A stretch of 64,000 nucleotides of DNA from NCBI GenBank assembly GCA_963691655.1, contig OY829326.1, positions 22,060,878 through 22,124,877 of the forward strand, read 5' to 3'. This DNA comes from Toxonevra muliebris (lineage: Eukaryota; Arthropoda; Insecta; Diptera; Pallopteridae). Position 1 is the first letter of the stretch, and every line of letters begins with the position of its first letter. Made by a program: the position numbers and the translations under genes. Shown piece after piece: positions 24,571-36,829 of this stretch. A model generated the notes under the pieces. It saw nothing but the letters and a program-made list of their open reading frames with translations, was not told the origin of the DNA and did not search any database.

Positions 24571-25330
24571 TAGTGATGATTCGATACAAGTAAATACAAG
24601 TAAAAATTCGATACTTTTCATTCGATTCAAGTATTTTTTTTACTCGATGCTATAACATAAGTATTTTACTTGGTATCGGAAGAAAGGTTCAGTATTGGAT
24701 TCTCGATTCTTTTGGAAAATATTTATTTAAAAAACTGAAATATTGCTATACAATATTTAAAATTGTGGATCATTTTACAATATTTTACATCAATCAATAA
24801 TATATTTCAAAATGCTACTGCAGAATTATTCAAAATATTTCAGTCCATATTGTAATATTTTAATGTATGACAATATTGTATTACAGTATTGAAGTTCTAG
24901 AAAATATTTCCGGCCATATTTCCGAACATAATGTTTATTGAAAGCTTTTCATTAAAATAAAATATTTTTAACAAGCTTTAATCTGTTGATTAGTTTTCAG
25001 TCTACTATAAATTTTCTAGCGATTTGCTAAATTAAATTAACGTCATTTTTATAAGATTCACGGGTTCCCAGTGGAAATATCTCAAATCCATGATTTATAG
25101 GCGAAAAACTCGTGTTAAGTAGTGTAAACTGTATCACAACGGGCCGTTCTGGCCTGAATGTTTTCCTTGACAACCACTTTAAAAAAGAGTAATTTGTCTC
25201 TTTAAACGAGTATTCGATACAAGTACATATTCGATACTTTTTTCCGATATTTTCGGTAGCATCGATACTTTTATTCGATACAAGTAATGAGTAAAGGTAT
25301 CGAAACTATGTGGGTATCGAATCAACACTA
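24571..25330. mobile_element. hAT-type MITE, copy B, with perfect 8-bp target duplication
   Basis: 760 bp, the reverse complement of the element at 519-1282. Ends TAGTGATGATTCGATAC and, inverted, TAGTGTTGATTCGATAC. Flanked by GTAAAGCC at 24563-24570 and 25331-25338, a perfect duplication. The two copies differ by scattered substitutions and small indels. Confidence 0.85.
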
Positions 25331-25338
25331 GTAAAGCC

Positions 25339-25999
25339 AAATATTCGCAATGAAACAACGGAAATGGTGAAAGGAATAAGAACGGGTGATCAGCAATAAA
25401 CTTCTGTGGCACAGAACAAATAGTTCCAAAAAACAAAAGTTGACGATAAATCGCGTTAACAACTAATAAAAAGTAACAACGTAACGATGAATCAGCCTAG
25501 TGATGTATTACCAAATGGTAGTCCAGAGAGAAGGTGGTAGAAGAGGAAATAGATGGTCATAGTAGGTAGAAATCTGACAAAATCATAGAATTTTAGTTAT
25601 GTGGTCCTGTCAACGTGCGCAAAACTACAAAATTAATAACCGGTGCTTATATATATAAGACTCTGGCTTGCGTTCACTGTGTTCCATCATAAGTTCTAAA
25701 TATGTTAAAAGAATTAGTATTCACTAATTTAAAATTCAAAGTCGTGGCTAAACAGATTAGGCATGCTTGGATAATAACTAACAACTAAAAATAATATATT
25801 TTGAGTAAATATATATGGCCAATTCAGAAGTTATCATATACTGTCGTATAATTTTGTATGAAAAATGTGATAATTTATGATAAATGAGAGGATATGACAG
25901 CTTGTAAATTGGCCAATAGTAAATAAGTCAAGGCATATTTTAACAGGTGAAATCAGTTCGACCATAAAATACGTGCTCATCCCGGCAACACAATGTTAG
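25339..25999. other. Intergenic, no feature seen
   Basis: No supported gene or bounded repeat. Confidence 0.4.
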
Positions 26000-26279
26000 A
26001 AGTTGGTCCCTCGACTTTCAAAAACTGATAATTTTTTTTATCGGAACTATTTGTTATTTCTTTGTTAGAAGCTATAAGTAAAGTTATTAACAATTTAAGT
26101 TTTTTACCTACTAATTTAATATTGGTAATAGAATACTTTTTCTTCTAACTATGTTTTCTTTAAGTTAAATTAGTAACATTTAAATTGTAATAGCTCCTAA
26201 CAAGCTCAAATGGACTAACAAGCCCTAACAAACGGTTTCGATGAAAAAAGTCACGCTTTGAAAGTCGAGGGGCCAACTT
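26000..26279. mobile_element. 280-bp MITE with AAGTTGG(T/C)CCCTCGACTTTC ends
   Basis: Inverted repeats of about 23 bp (26000-26022 and 26257-26279) with one mismatch. The interior has AAGTTATTAACAATTT-type A+T DNA. No clear flanking duplication and no transposase. Confidence 0.55.
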
Positions 26280-28929
26280 GACGGATGTAGCTAACTGATA
26301 TTTGTTTGTTTTAAAATATAATACAATCAATTTTGGTCGAAACGTCTCAACTTTGAACATCTTGCGGCACCCGCAAATGTTATCAGATTTGGAAAATTAT
26401 TTTTCCGTTACATTTGAATTTGTAAGAAGCTATAACAGAACTGTGGAATATAAGAAAATTTTGTGCCGAAAAATTTTGAGAAATCGTAATTTCGAGACTT
26501 TCAAGACCCTTTCATTATTATGTGATTGAAAAAATTTGATTCCACTTCTGTTCATCTGGTTGAGTAAAAACTTTTCTGTGCTGTAACTTTTCGATTTGAC
26601 GCCATTCTTGGATATTTTACGTGTCCTAAAAAAACGTTAACAGTTGAGTCACTGTATCTGTAGAATTAGGTATTGAGGGATATTTTTTCGAATAGTGGAA
26701 CCTTATGAGGGAAAGAAAACGAAAAAGAAAAATTATATGTTTGCAGGCACTCACAGTAGAAGTGAAACTTTGTTGTTTATTTGAAAATTATTAGAAAACT
26801 TTTATAACAAATTCTTTTGAAGTTTTTGCAGTCTTCTTCTCTCTATTTTGTTGTTACTCTTTTTCTCTTGGTGCTCTCTACACTTATCGGCACAAACACG
26901 ACGTAGTACACGTTTATAACAACATCAGAGGAAAGTTCAAGTATATACAATCAAGCAGAGACATCTAGGTGTGCTCTCTCACTAAAGCACATGAAATAAA
27001 ACTACGAGAAGTCGACTCTCTGCTTGATTGTATGTTGCCTATTAACAACTGCATAACTTCGTTTCTTACTGGTTTCGTATGAGTGCAACAAAAACGCGAT
27101 GTTTCACGTGACCGTTGTTGTTTGAGTTTTTACACTCTTCCTCTTTCTATTTTCTGAAGCTTTTTTTATGTTGGGCTGTCTTAAACACATGTGATTTTCT
27201 ACCTTTCCAGAGTTTTTTTTTCTTTATCTCCTATCGTTTTGATTACACTCGAGTGCACGGGAGTCGGAATCGATTTTTATATCGAAACAGCTGCCATTTT
27301 GGGAATCTAATGTTATTATATGCTTGCGTGCTTTATCCATTACTACTTGTATTGCATTGGATTAGGGAGTTCTTAGTTTTATCGAAAAAAATCGTTTTCA
27401 TTAAGATCTCCTTTGATGGAGATCCGAAAAAGAGGAAATACTGCCCACTAAATGGCTGAATTGAGGTTGAAGTTTGTACCGTAGAATGCGAAAGACATTT
27501 TATTGAATACTATTATGGGTTGGGGATCATCACATTATATCTCATCTACATATTAAATAGCTAGATGTACTCATAGCAAGCAGCAATATTAACTCTTCTG
27601 AAATGAACTGAAAATATTTGCACAATTCAGGGTCATGAGGCAAAGTGATCAGTGATCGTATGTAATTCATAACAGAGTACGAAATTTAGTAATTAAACTT
27701 TGAAAGCTAATATTGCCCAAATGAGAGTATGAAAGTGCTTACTTTTGAATTAAACAATTAAAATTAAGTACCGACCTAGTTTCAAATTTTATTTCTTTTT
27801 ATATAGGAATAAAACTTTTTAGCATATGCCCAAAAGAAAAAAGTCCGCAAAACAATGACGAAAAAAGACAAAGAAATTAAACAAAAAACTAAAATTATAA
27901 TAAAACAATTTTGCTACTGTTTCGCAATAAAAACAAAACAACTTAAAATGTTTATTTTGAATTTTAATTATTTTAATTTTTTCGCCTAATGGAAAACACT
28001 TAAATAAACGTGGTACAATGTTTTCAACTCTTTCTTTTAAATTATACTCTTTTAAATTAAAGATATGCTTATGCATTTATATATATACCCTGCTGCAGTA
28101 TGCCAATGCGACCTTATGCTGTTGCTGCCGCTGCTGCTTCTTCAAGGTCAACCAAGCTCGAATTAACTAAAATAAAAAAAAACGAAATCTATTAGAGATG
28201 CTACATAGTATATCTCAAATTAAATAAACGCATATTAAGAAAACAAATTTTTGAATGTAATTAAAAAAAAACTATAAAAACCATTAAAGTGTGCATTTTG
28301 TGGAGTTATACCTGGTTTTGTTTAAAAGGAAATGTTCAAAACTGCTGATTATCAAGTTATTCAAGTGATGATAAGTATCCATAACGATAAATTGTCAACT
28401 TTTTTGTGACTGACTTAAATGAAGTGTTGATTTTGCAATATCTATAGCAATCGCAAAAATATTCTATACATAATTTCTTTGATTGCTTTCATTATTTATA
28501 TATGCTGAAAAGAAAAATTATCATATTATGTAGGGAAAAGTGGGGGAGAATTGGGCCATGTCTTAGTTTTCTTCCTTGGAAGAATATAAACCTTTGGGAA
28601 GAGAAGGTCTAAGCACAATTATTTGCTGAGCTTGATTTTGCTCTATTTTTCATTTTTTTTTTGTCAAAAGAACAAAAGCGCGGCTATGTGTAATTCTTTA
28701 TTCTTTGAAAAAAAAAACAAAATAATTAAAGAATAATGACAGTTGGTATACTTCGTTTGCAATAAAAAAATACCCAAAATTCAAGTAAAAATTATATAGT
28801 TTGAACTTTTTTATATCCTGAAACCTTAAACCGATCAGCATACCACTTCTTTTACCTGACTGTAGAGGAAGTATTCCACATTACCACGTGTCCTCCATCG
28901 CCCTACTTTCCCCTATTGAGTAAAGTAGT
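26280..28929. other. Intergenic, with a 92-bp palindromic structure
   Basis: At 26943-27034 the sequence ATACAATCAAGCAGAGA is repeated inverted around a spacer of about 55 bp; it may be a small MITE. Frames at 27115-27459 and 27819-28076 have biased A+T composition and no recognisable domain. A short GCTGCTGCCGCTGCTGC run is at about 28120. Confidence 0.4.
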
Positions 28930-29810
28930 TTAAATTTAATAGGAAGATTGATAGGACCATTTATTGGCAGGTTATCTATAAAGTGATCTGTAGATAAATT
29001 GATTGTTAGGTAATACAAAGATTGAGCGACAGCAGATCAATAGACTAACCTGTAAATAAATTGATTGATTGATAATCTATAGATATATTGATATATGTAT
29101 GAACAGATAAATGATTTGATAGAGAGATCGATAAATGAAACGGTAATTAATAGACAGGTAGATCGGTAGGCCGCCCCAGAGATATGTCGATGAAATAATA
29201 AACAGAAATATATCATATGTAGATCAAAAGATTCATGTATACATAGGTAACTAGATCGACAGGTGGGTTGGCCGATTTGTCAGATCGGCTGGTATATTGA
29301 CAGATAGATCGATAGATTAATCAATTTCTCTGGCGGTTGATGCATAGAAAGATATATATTTGTCGATAGATGAATTGAGAGATATTTCAATAGGTAGAAG
29401 GATGGATACATAAGTTTATAATTAGATAGATAGACAGATAGGTATATTGATCGGCAGATATTTCAATAGGTATATATAGAGATAAATGTATACATAGATG
29501 GAAAGCTAGATGGAAAGGGAAATCGAAAGATAGATAAATGTATGGATAAATAGATTGACTAATTGATCGATATGTAGATCAGTAGATTTTACGGCAGGTA
29601 GATAGTTAGATTAATCAAATATATATATGAATCGACAGATATTTCACTTAATAGATGGTTGGATAAATACATAGTTGTGCAGATGGATCCATAGAAAGAC
29701 AATAAAATAGATTCATAGATTCATTTATAGATTGCAAACTAAATTGATCGATCGGAATAAGGTTAGGAAGATATATAAAAGCAGAGAAAAATCAATAGGA
29801 AGAAAGAACA
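28930..29810. repeat. Degenerate GATA/GATAGATC tract
   Basis: About 880 bp made of drifted GATA-, GATAGAT- and ATAGATCGATAG-like units with no fixed period, most dense between 29030 and 29760. It looks like an ancient expanded GATA microsatellite that has accumulated changes. Confidence 0.7.
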
Positions 29811-29868
29811 ACAGAGGAATCAATAAATAAATAGCCGTATGCATATTTACAAATGTCGAAAAAAAAAT

Positions 29869-29995
29869 GAACCTCAATAGTCTAGTGTGTAGTACATTAG
29901 ACTTTCACCCCAGAGGTTCGGATTCAATTACCGTCTTTGTCTGGTGGTTAATTCTCATAACCCAACGGGCGATACGGCCGTTGTGCCACAATACC
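29869..29995 (+). repeat. 3'-truncated SINE, family SINE-A
   Basis: tRNA-like head with box A TAGTCTAGTG.. and box B GGTTCGGATTC, then the GTCTGGTGGTTAATTCTCAT block shared with the copies at 38342-38654 and 40868-41303. The middle of the body is missing. Confidence 0.6.
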
Positions 29996-31358
29996 TTTTT
30001 TTCATAACCCCTTGCGGTGAAAACGACAACTAAAGAACGGTTTTTCTGAAATTCAAAAAAAAAAAAAAACAGAACATGTTTTAGTTTTCATCGACACGCT
30101 CTTGGTGAACGAAGAATTATGTAAAATTTTCATTTACAAAAAACTGGTGATTATTTTTTTTAAATTCTCGGTCTTTGAGGGTCTAAAAATTTGTTTTTGG
30201 TGGCCAAAAAAAAAAAAAGTTTGGTTCCAAATAAAAAGTCCTAAGAGGCTATAGTTATAAATTAGCCAGAAAAAACTCAGATAGATTGGTGGAATGATTT
30301 GTGAGAAACCTTTCTCATCGCAAGGAAACTTTTTGAAAAAATACATTTCGAGATAATCGTGTTTAAACTTTCGGCACCATATCGGAGGTAGTTGGAGGTG
30401 GCGCGCTGTTGGCAGCTGTAACTTTGATTCTAATGCTAAGATCACTATGAAATTTGGAGAATATTTTTCCAAGAGCATGAACTTTGAGAAAATGCAATAA
30501 AAAATTTTTCGATTTTTTCAGCAAGCACAAGTGTATATAAATAACCAATTAGTTGAATGACAAATCTGTGGAAATAAGGAATAATAGTTAAACTTGCTGC
30601 TGACTTTTTTATTATAAATCCCAAAATGTTGAAAGTTTTTGAAAAAAATTTACAATTTAGCAGTCTCCATTGGTTTTTATTAATTAAACTCCAATTAAAA
30701 ACTATTTAAGAACTTTCAATATAATGAAAAATACGCAACAGGTTTTTAGTCGACTTTTGAGTTTAGCTGTTATTCCACAGCTATTGCCACAGAAATAGAC
30801 TGATTTAAATGTGCATGCATTAATAATGAGATATATCAATAGATATCAAGATGAATAGAGAAATAGATCGATAAAGAATCGTTGCATTAATATACAGATA
30901 TACAAATCAAAATAAAGATATATAAGTGTAAAGTTCGACCGAGAGAACTGCGGTAATATCGATCATTAAAAAGAGCGTTAGATAGAACAAACAAGAGATG
31001 TTTGCATAAATAGCTTAAAAGCTGGAAACAATGATTTTCAGCATTCAAAAAAAAAAAAAAAAAAAAATGTATACCTATTTATTTTAAGCATTTTTTGTCC
31101 AACATTTTTATTTTATTAATGCATTTGTTGAAATCTTCAAATTCCTAATTTCGTATGAAGTTAAATTAAATTTTTTATGTGTTTCATGTGAAGCAATTCG
31201 TCGCCACTATTTATATCCTAATTTAAAATTCAATGAAAGACTTCAGACATTAACATTTTTTTGTATGTAATAAAAACACATGGAACACATTTTAATTATA
31301 CCATTCAACATATTGAACACTTATTTCAATATAATATAAATTATTAATTATAATTAAA
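29996..31358. other. Intergenic, no gene seen
   Basis: Frames on the minus strand at 30134-30548 have no recognisable domain. A poly-A run lies at about 31049-31067 and a little GATA-like sequence at 30830-30960. Confidence 0.4.
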
Positions 31359-31650
31359 TTATGGATGCGTTGGCCTGTTAACTGTTAGATCTGCTACATA
31401 AGTATTCAAGCGACTGCGTGGCACTGATCTTAAAGGTTGCGTGCCACCCCCACCGCCACCACCACCAGCTCTAATTGCTGGTGCTTCCACAGATGGCAAA
31501 TATCCATTTAAAAATGATTGTGCCATTGCCCAATGGCAAATGCTAAGCATAATTACAATAATTAGAAGAAATTTCTGGAAGAAAATCAATTTTATAATAA
31601 GGTTATGTTTTGCAAAACTTGTATTATTGCATATTATGAAAACCTACCAT
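31359..31650 (-). CDS. 72-residue mini-member of the family with YLP motif (two exons)
   Basis: On the minus strand: ATG at 31650-31648, intron 31647-31575 (GTAGGT..TTCCAG, 73 bp), exon 2 31574-31359. Residues 1-19 are a signal peptide (MKFLLIIVIMLSICHWAMA). The mature 53 residues start QSFLNGYLPSVEAP, with the YLP motif, then an eight-Gly run, and end LTVNRPTHP; there is no GYR tail. The start-codon-only exon and the Lys at residue 2 tie it to the family. The continuous frame upward to 31589 would start inside the intron and is unlikely. It is divergent from, and about 1.1 kb from, the His-rich gene. Small size makes it the least certain family member. Confidence 0.7.
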
Positions 31651-31693
31651 ATTTTGCTTCTGTTTTTTTTTTTTTAAAAAAAAGCTGTGAATA

Positions 31694-31702
31694 TTTTATA
31701 TA
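31694..31702 (-). promoter_or_regulatory. TATA box of the minus-strand mini gene
   Basis: TATATAAAA on the minus strand, 44 bp before the ATG. With the usual 30-bp spacing the leader would be only about 20 nt, within a T/A run. Confidence 0.5.
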
Positions 31703-31709
31703 TTCTTTT

Positions 31710-32674
31710 AGAGCACACTATTCCACCTGCAATACTAGAAAAGAAATGTTGACAAAATTCTATGTATTTATTATTTTTATACAGGAAATTTCACAATTTT
31801 TTTGAAATAATGCAGATGTGTTAAAAAATTTATATACTTGGATAATATATTAAACTAGTTTGTCTAATAATTTGCAATAAAAAGCTACAAAAAATACTTC
31901 TTTATGACTAAAAGAATATTTAAAAAATTTTTGACAATGCACGTAATTTTTTAAAAGAATTAAATAATTAATAAACACATTAAGTTAGTGATAAAATCAA
32001 CCAACCGGTGTTGAGTGAAGTTTGCAATATAAATGAGTGAAATAATTTATTAAGATTTAAATAAATAGTTTCTATTTGTATGTGAATTTTTGTTTCGTTT
32101 TTAAACGACAGTATTGCAGACTGAAACGGGAAACTTTTCAACTTTTTTCTAGAAGCCTTGATATATTCTTTAAAGTCCATGGTTCTCTACGGTTGCAGAC
32201 TAAACGAGTCTACATAGTGTTTGAAAAACCGACCGGTTTAGCGCCATCAAGTTTTCGTGGGAGAAACTAGCGTTGGCTAAATATATACTCATTTAGCTTT
32301 TTAGGGTAGAAAAAATGCATAAAATTTGCACATTTTTTTCAGATTTTTGGCTAATCTAAATTTAATCGTACACCAATGATTTTCGTTAAAATTTCTTAAG
32401 AAAAAAAATCTCATTCGATTTTAGTCATCGCACCCATGCTTATAATAAATTCAAAATAAAAACAATAGCTTTTTTAACAAAACTAAGACTATAAAATTGA
32501 TTAAAATATGCATCGCAGTAAAAGATTCCCACGTTTCTATAGCAATAAAACTGAAAGAAAAAGAATTATTGCACATTTAACAAAAAACGTTTAGTAAACT
32601 TGTTTTGAATTGAACTATTATAGAGCGCACAGAACAAATATTGCACTACAATTGAGCAATTGAATTTGAATTTT
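31710..32674. other. Divergent intergenic region between the mini gene and the His-rich gene
   Basis: About 1 kb of A+T-rich DNA that would hold any shared upstream control for the two divergent genes. No coding or bounded repeat seen. Confidence 0.4.
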
Positions 32675-32683
32675 TATATAAAA
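32675..32683 (+). promoter_or_regulatory. TATA box of the His-rich gene
   Basis: TATATAAAA, with transcription expected near 32705 (ATTCAATAG); leader of about 58 nt to the ATG. Confidence 0.6.
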
Positions 32684-32762
32684 ATGTGAAAATAATAGAA
32701 ATTCAATAGCATTACACTACGAGCATTAATCCAAATCCAAAGTGTGCAAATATCGCTCCAAT

Positions 32763-34420
32763 ATGGTAAGTGAAATTTCTCATTTAAAATAAAAACATGT
32801 ACCAAATATTCTTTCAAAAATGTTTGAAATTTACAGAAACCGCTAAATAATCTTGTAGTGTTGTTCACCATATGCCAATATGCATTTGCAGATGTAACGC
32901 ACTTGTTACAATCCACTCCTACGGAACACTATTATCTACCACCAATAACATCCTCAACGCCAGCACGTGACATTCAAGCTCCATCTACTCAGCACCATCA
33001 AAAATCCAGAGTAGAACAATTAAGACAACAAATCGAAGAGCTTAAATATTCATTGCAAATATTACCTCCCTATCATTCAAAGCCACCTACCTTAGATACT
33101 ACAAAACTACCGCAACACGATCAACACAGTAACGCGCATAATTATGGTTACGGTTTTGATAAAAAGCCAGCAGTGCATGCAATAGGAAAAAAGCAACATG
33201 AAGAAATGTTCAATGTAAATATTGACAAAAAATTCAAGGGGAAACCAAAACAAAGTGATCATTTTAAAATATCAAAACCTAAAGGTATACCAGATCCAGC
33301 ATTACGCTCCCAACCACATTTCTCAACATTATCGCCCACCATATTGGATGTACCAATTAATAATGATAATGTTGAACTTTTTCTACCAGCAGTTTCTCGT
33401 AATAATAATGCTTACTATCAGAAATCATTTATATATCCATATAGTGTAAATTTAAATAATTTACAAACTCAAAGTAGCGAATTGAAGGCTACATACCAGG
33501 AGAAGGCAACAGGGGTCAAAAATCAACTGCAATATCAAAAACAACAGGAAGAAAGTAAAGGGAATTATGTGGAGAAAAAAAATTATGAAAATCAGTTAAA
33601 AACTCATTATAATGATGGAAAATATCATCATCCCACTGCAGCAGGTAGCATTTCTCGTGAAATTAACATACTGCATGAGAATAAAAAACATGAACTTGTA
33701 AATGATGCTAGCGCTCCAGCTCCTGAAGTTATTTATACGCCAGGCGATAACTTAAATGGTGTTGCTCAGAGGAGTAATAATAATAAAAAGAAAGCCGACC
33801 TACATACTGATCTTTCTATCGATTATCATTACCCCGATCATCACAACAATGTGCACTACAATCGTCTTCACTCCGATCATCATCATACTAATCGACATCA
33901 CACTGATTTGCATCACATCGATCTACTTCACACCGATCATCAGAAAGAACTTCACACTGATCATCACACCAATCACCATACTGAACCTCACATCAATCAG
34001 CACACTGATCCTCATATCAATCAACACACCGATCGTCACTCCGATCATCTTCACGCCGGTCATTACAAAAAATCTCATACAGATTATCACACCAATCAAC
34101 ACACTGATCATACAAATCAATACACCGATCATTCCGATCATCATCTTCACACTGATCATAACGAAGCAATTCACACTGGTCATCGCACCAATAAGCAAAC
34201 CGATCAACTCAATGATCTTCACTCCAATCATCTTCACACCGATCATCATCACAGCGATCATAACAATTATTTTCACACCAATCATGACTCCAATTTACAC
34301 ACCAATCAACACAACGATCATCAACATTCCGATTATCACAGCGATCATAGTAGCAGTGATACTGATTTTCGTGATGATGGCTATCACTATAGCAAACCAA
34401 GCATAAAATTTGAATTTTAA
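32763..34420 (+). CDS. Secreted His-rich outlier of the family, 528 residues (two exons)
   Basis: ATG exon 32763-32765; intron 32766-32836 (GTAAGT..TTACAG, 71 bp); exon 2 32837-34420. Signal peptide residues 1-19 (MKPLNN..QYAFA), mature start DVTHLLQS, then EHYYLPP (YLP motif). Residues about 60-82 (VEQLRQQIEELKYSL) could form a short coiled coil. The middle (about 90-320) is hydrophilic and mostly non-repetitive. Residues about 323-510 are an irregular array of HTDHH-, HTNQH- and HSDH-like units, roughly a third histidine. The end is DDGYHYSKPSIKFEF, a GYR-like motif without the basic tail. AATAAA at 34424 and 34449. A metal-binding role is possible from the His/Asp pattern but is inference. 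Confidence 0.87.
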
Positions 34421-34454
34421 AATAATAAAAAATTATTTTTACAATATAAATAAA

Positions 34455-35764
34455 AAATTTATTTGGAATTAAAAATAAACAAATTTTTCTGCATAGTTTC
34501 AGGCTGTAGAAACGCAATAAATCTTTTTTTGTTTCGACACAAATTTGTATCATTCATTCATTATTAATGAAACTTTTGTTCATTGTGGGCGAATATCTAT
34601 GATCACAGTTTCATTTACTATTTAAGCTTTTGAAAAGCTTTTGTATTAGAAAAGCTTAAGCTCGAATTAAACTTAAACTAACTTCCGCCAGACTAAATAC
34701 ATTTCCGCTTATCTACAAAACTAAGCTTTTAATACAAATACAAGTTAATTAAGAATTAAAACTTTTTCCCTAACACAAAAAAAGCTAATGTTGCCGCTAG
34801 ATCAGCGTTATTTTGTTCATAAAAATTAACATAATCAAATAAATTTGCTAGACATGGCGGAGTCGTTGTTAAAGAGTTGGAAGAAAATAAATTCTTCTTT
34901 TATACATGTTTGTTAAAGGAATCTTTTGGTATTTTTCTAAAATAAATTACAGCGCGTTATCTTAAAAGTAAAGCTTATTTTTTGTCTGTCAAAAGTGCCA
35001 AGTTTTTTTTTTCTTTTTTTAATAATAATATGTATTTGTAGTTTTGTTTTGAATAAGCTGCGGCTTTGGCTTTTTTCTGGATTGAACTAATCTTTAGTTT
35101 TAACTTGCTTCATGTATAATTATCTATATTTCTATAGTTTTTTTTTGTTTGTTTTTATTTTCTATATGTTCAGTTCCATTTGTTAAAAAGGAATTATAAG
35201 AAAAAACAGAAATTAAGTTTGAACAAAAACAAATTATGTCATAGGATTTGCATTAAATTTCAATTAATATATTTTTTTTAATTTGTATGCTATTTATAAC
35301 AAGTTTTTCTATTATTTTTGGAAGAAAAAAGAAAGATAATTATCATCTATACATTTAGCTAATTTGTGGAGGATATACTATTCGCATATACTACACATTT
35401 TTTAATTGATTTCTACCTTCAGCAATTAAGAGAAGCAAACAAAAAACTGTAAAATTATTTAAGATTTATATTTTGTAGGGGGATCGATAGATTAAAGACT
35501 TGGCGCTTCGGGGAGAATAAAAATAAATTGAGCAGGAACTAGAAAAAAGCTTTAAAAAAAAAGAAGTAAATGTGTTCAAAAAAAATCAAAATTATATTGA
35601 AATAAATAAATAAATATGTTCATTAGTTTTTAACACTTCATATTTTTTTTTAAATTTTAAAGGCAGTGCTGGGAATTTCAATATTAAAGGAAAGTTCGCA
35701 AAACAAACAAAATGAACTGGGTTTGAATGCCAAGGCTGTGTCACGAATATTAGAAAATCAATAA
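34455..35764. other. Intergenic, no feature seen
   Basis: A+T-rich spacer with poly-T and poly-A patches; no supported gene. Confidence 0.4.
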
Positions 35765-35767
35765 TAA

Positions 35768-36826
35768 CACTGTGTGACAGTGAAAATATACTTTCCTCGA
35801 GACATAGCTCAAATTGTAGGTATAGTCAAGTAGATGAAAACTGCATACTCAGAATTTTGAATTGACCCTCAAAATCTGGACTTAGGGTCGAAAAACCCAT
35901 TTTTGATAGATTAAAGCATATACTTGCCCGTAACTTTATTTTTATTTATCAGACGAGTTTTTTTTTATATTTCATTCAAAAGACGACATTTAGTTGCTGA
36001 CAATGATGTATAAGTTAGTAACTTATCTCAAGAAATACCAGAGTTAGAGGGCAAAATACCTATAAGGAAAATTGAAATTTTTTAATTTTTTTCATTTTGA
36101 GTAAGGTTTTAAACTACTATTTTGTTTATCAGTGTATAAGCAAATAAACCACATTTAATTTTGTTTCCAACTAGTTATAAAATTTCAAAATCCATTGAGG
36201 TTTAACTGAGATATTTGACTTCAAGCACCATATACTGGAAAAAAATCCATATATTTTTTAGTTGCTTTTTATATTCTTAAATAGTTGGAGTAATACTCGT
36301 CTACAAATATTTACATAACTACGTATTGAAACTGTTTGTGTTGGCAAATAAAAGAGTTAAATAAGTCAGCCACACATCAATGGATTTTGAAAATTTATAA
36401 CTTGTTGGAAACAGAATTGAATGCAGTTTATTTTCATATACTCTGATGTATACACTGGTAAACAAAATTGTCGTTTATAACGACATTCAAAATGAAAAAA
36501 TGTAAAATTGTTTTCGATTTCCTTTATGTTTTGCCCTCTAACTCCGGTATTCCATAAGATATGTTAACAATTTGTATATCGTTGTAAGCAGCTAAATATC
36601 TTATTTTCAATTAAAAATATAAACTTACTCCTGGCATAAATAAAAATAAAGTAATGGGCAAGTATATGCTTTCACCTATCAAAAATGGGTTTTTCGGACC
36701 TAAGTCTAGATTTTGAGGGTCAATTCAAAATTCTGAGTATGCAGTTTTTTTCTGCTTAGCTAGACCTACGACAAGTGTAAACCTCGAAAAAAGTATATTC
36801 AAATTTTTGTTTTTTGTCACACTGTG
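35768..36826. mobile_element. 1.06-kb fold-back element with TAA duplication
   Basis: Almost the whole element is one imperfect palindrome: arms 35768-36235 and 36362-36826. Ends are CACTGTGTGACA and, inverted, CACAGTGTGACA. TAA flanks both sides (35765-35767 and 36827-36829), the 3-bp pattern of PIF/Harbinger elements. Landmarks in both arms include CTGCATACTCAGAATTTTG and CTAACTC(T/C)GG. No coding capacity. Confidence 0.72.
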
Positions 36827-36829
36827 TAA

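Noticed and set aside
27115..27459. 114-residue ORF rich in Phe/Leu/Ser
   Set aside because: Composition follows T-rich DNA; no start context, domain or family match.
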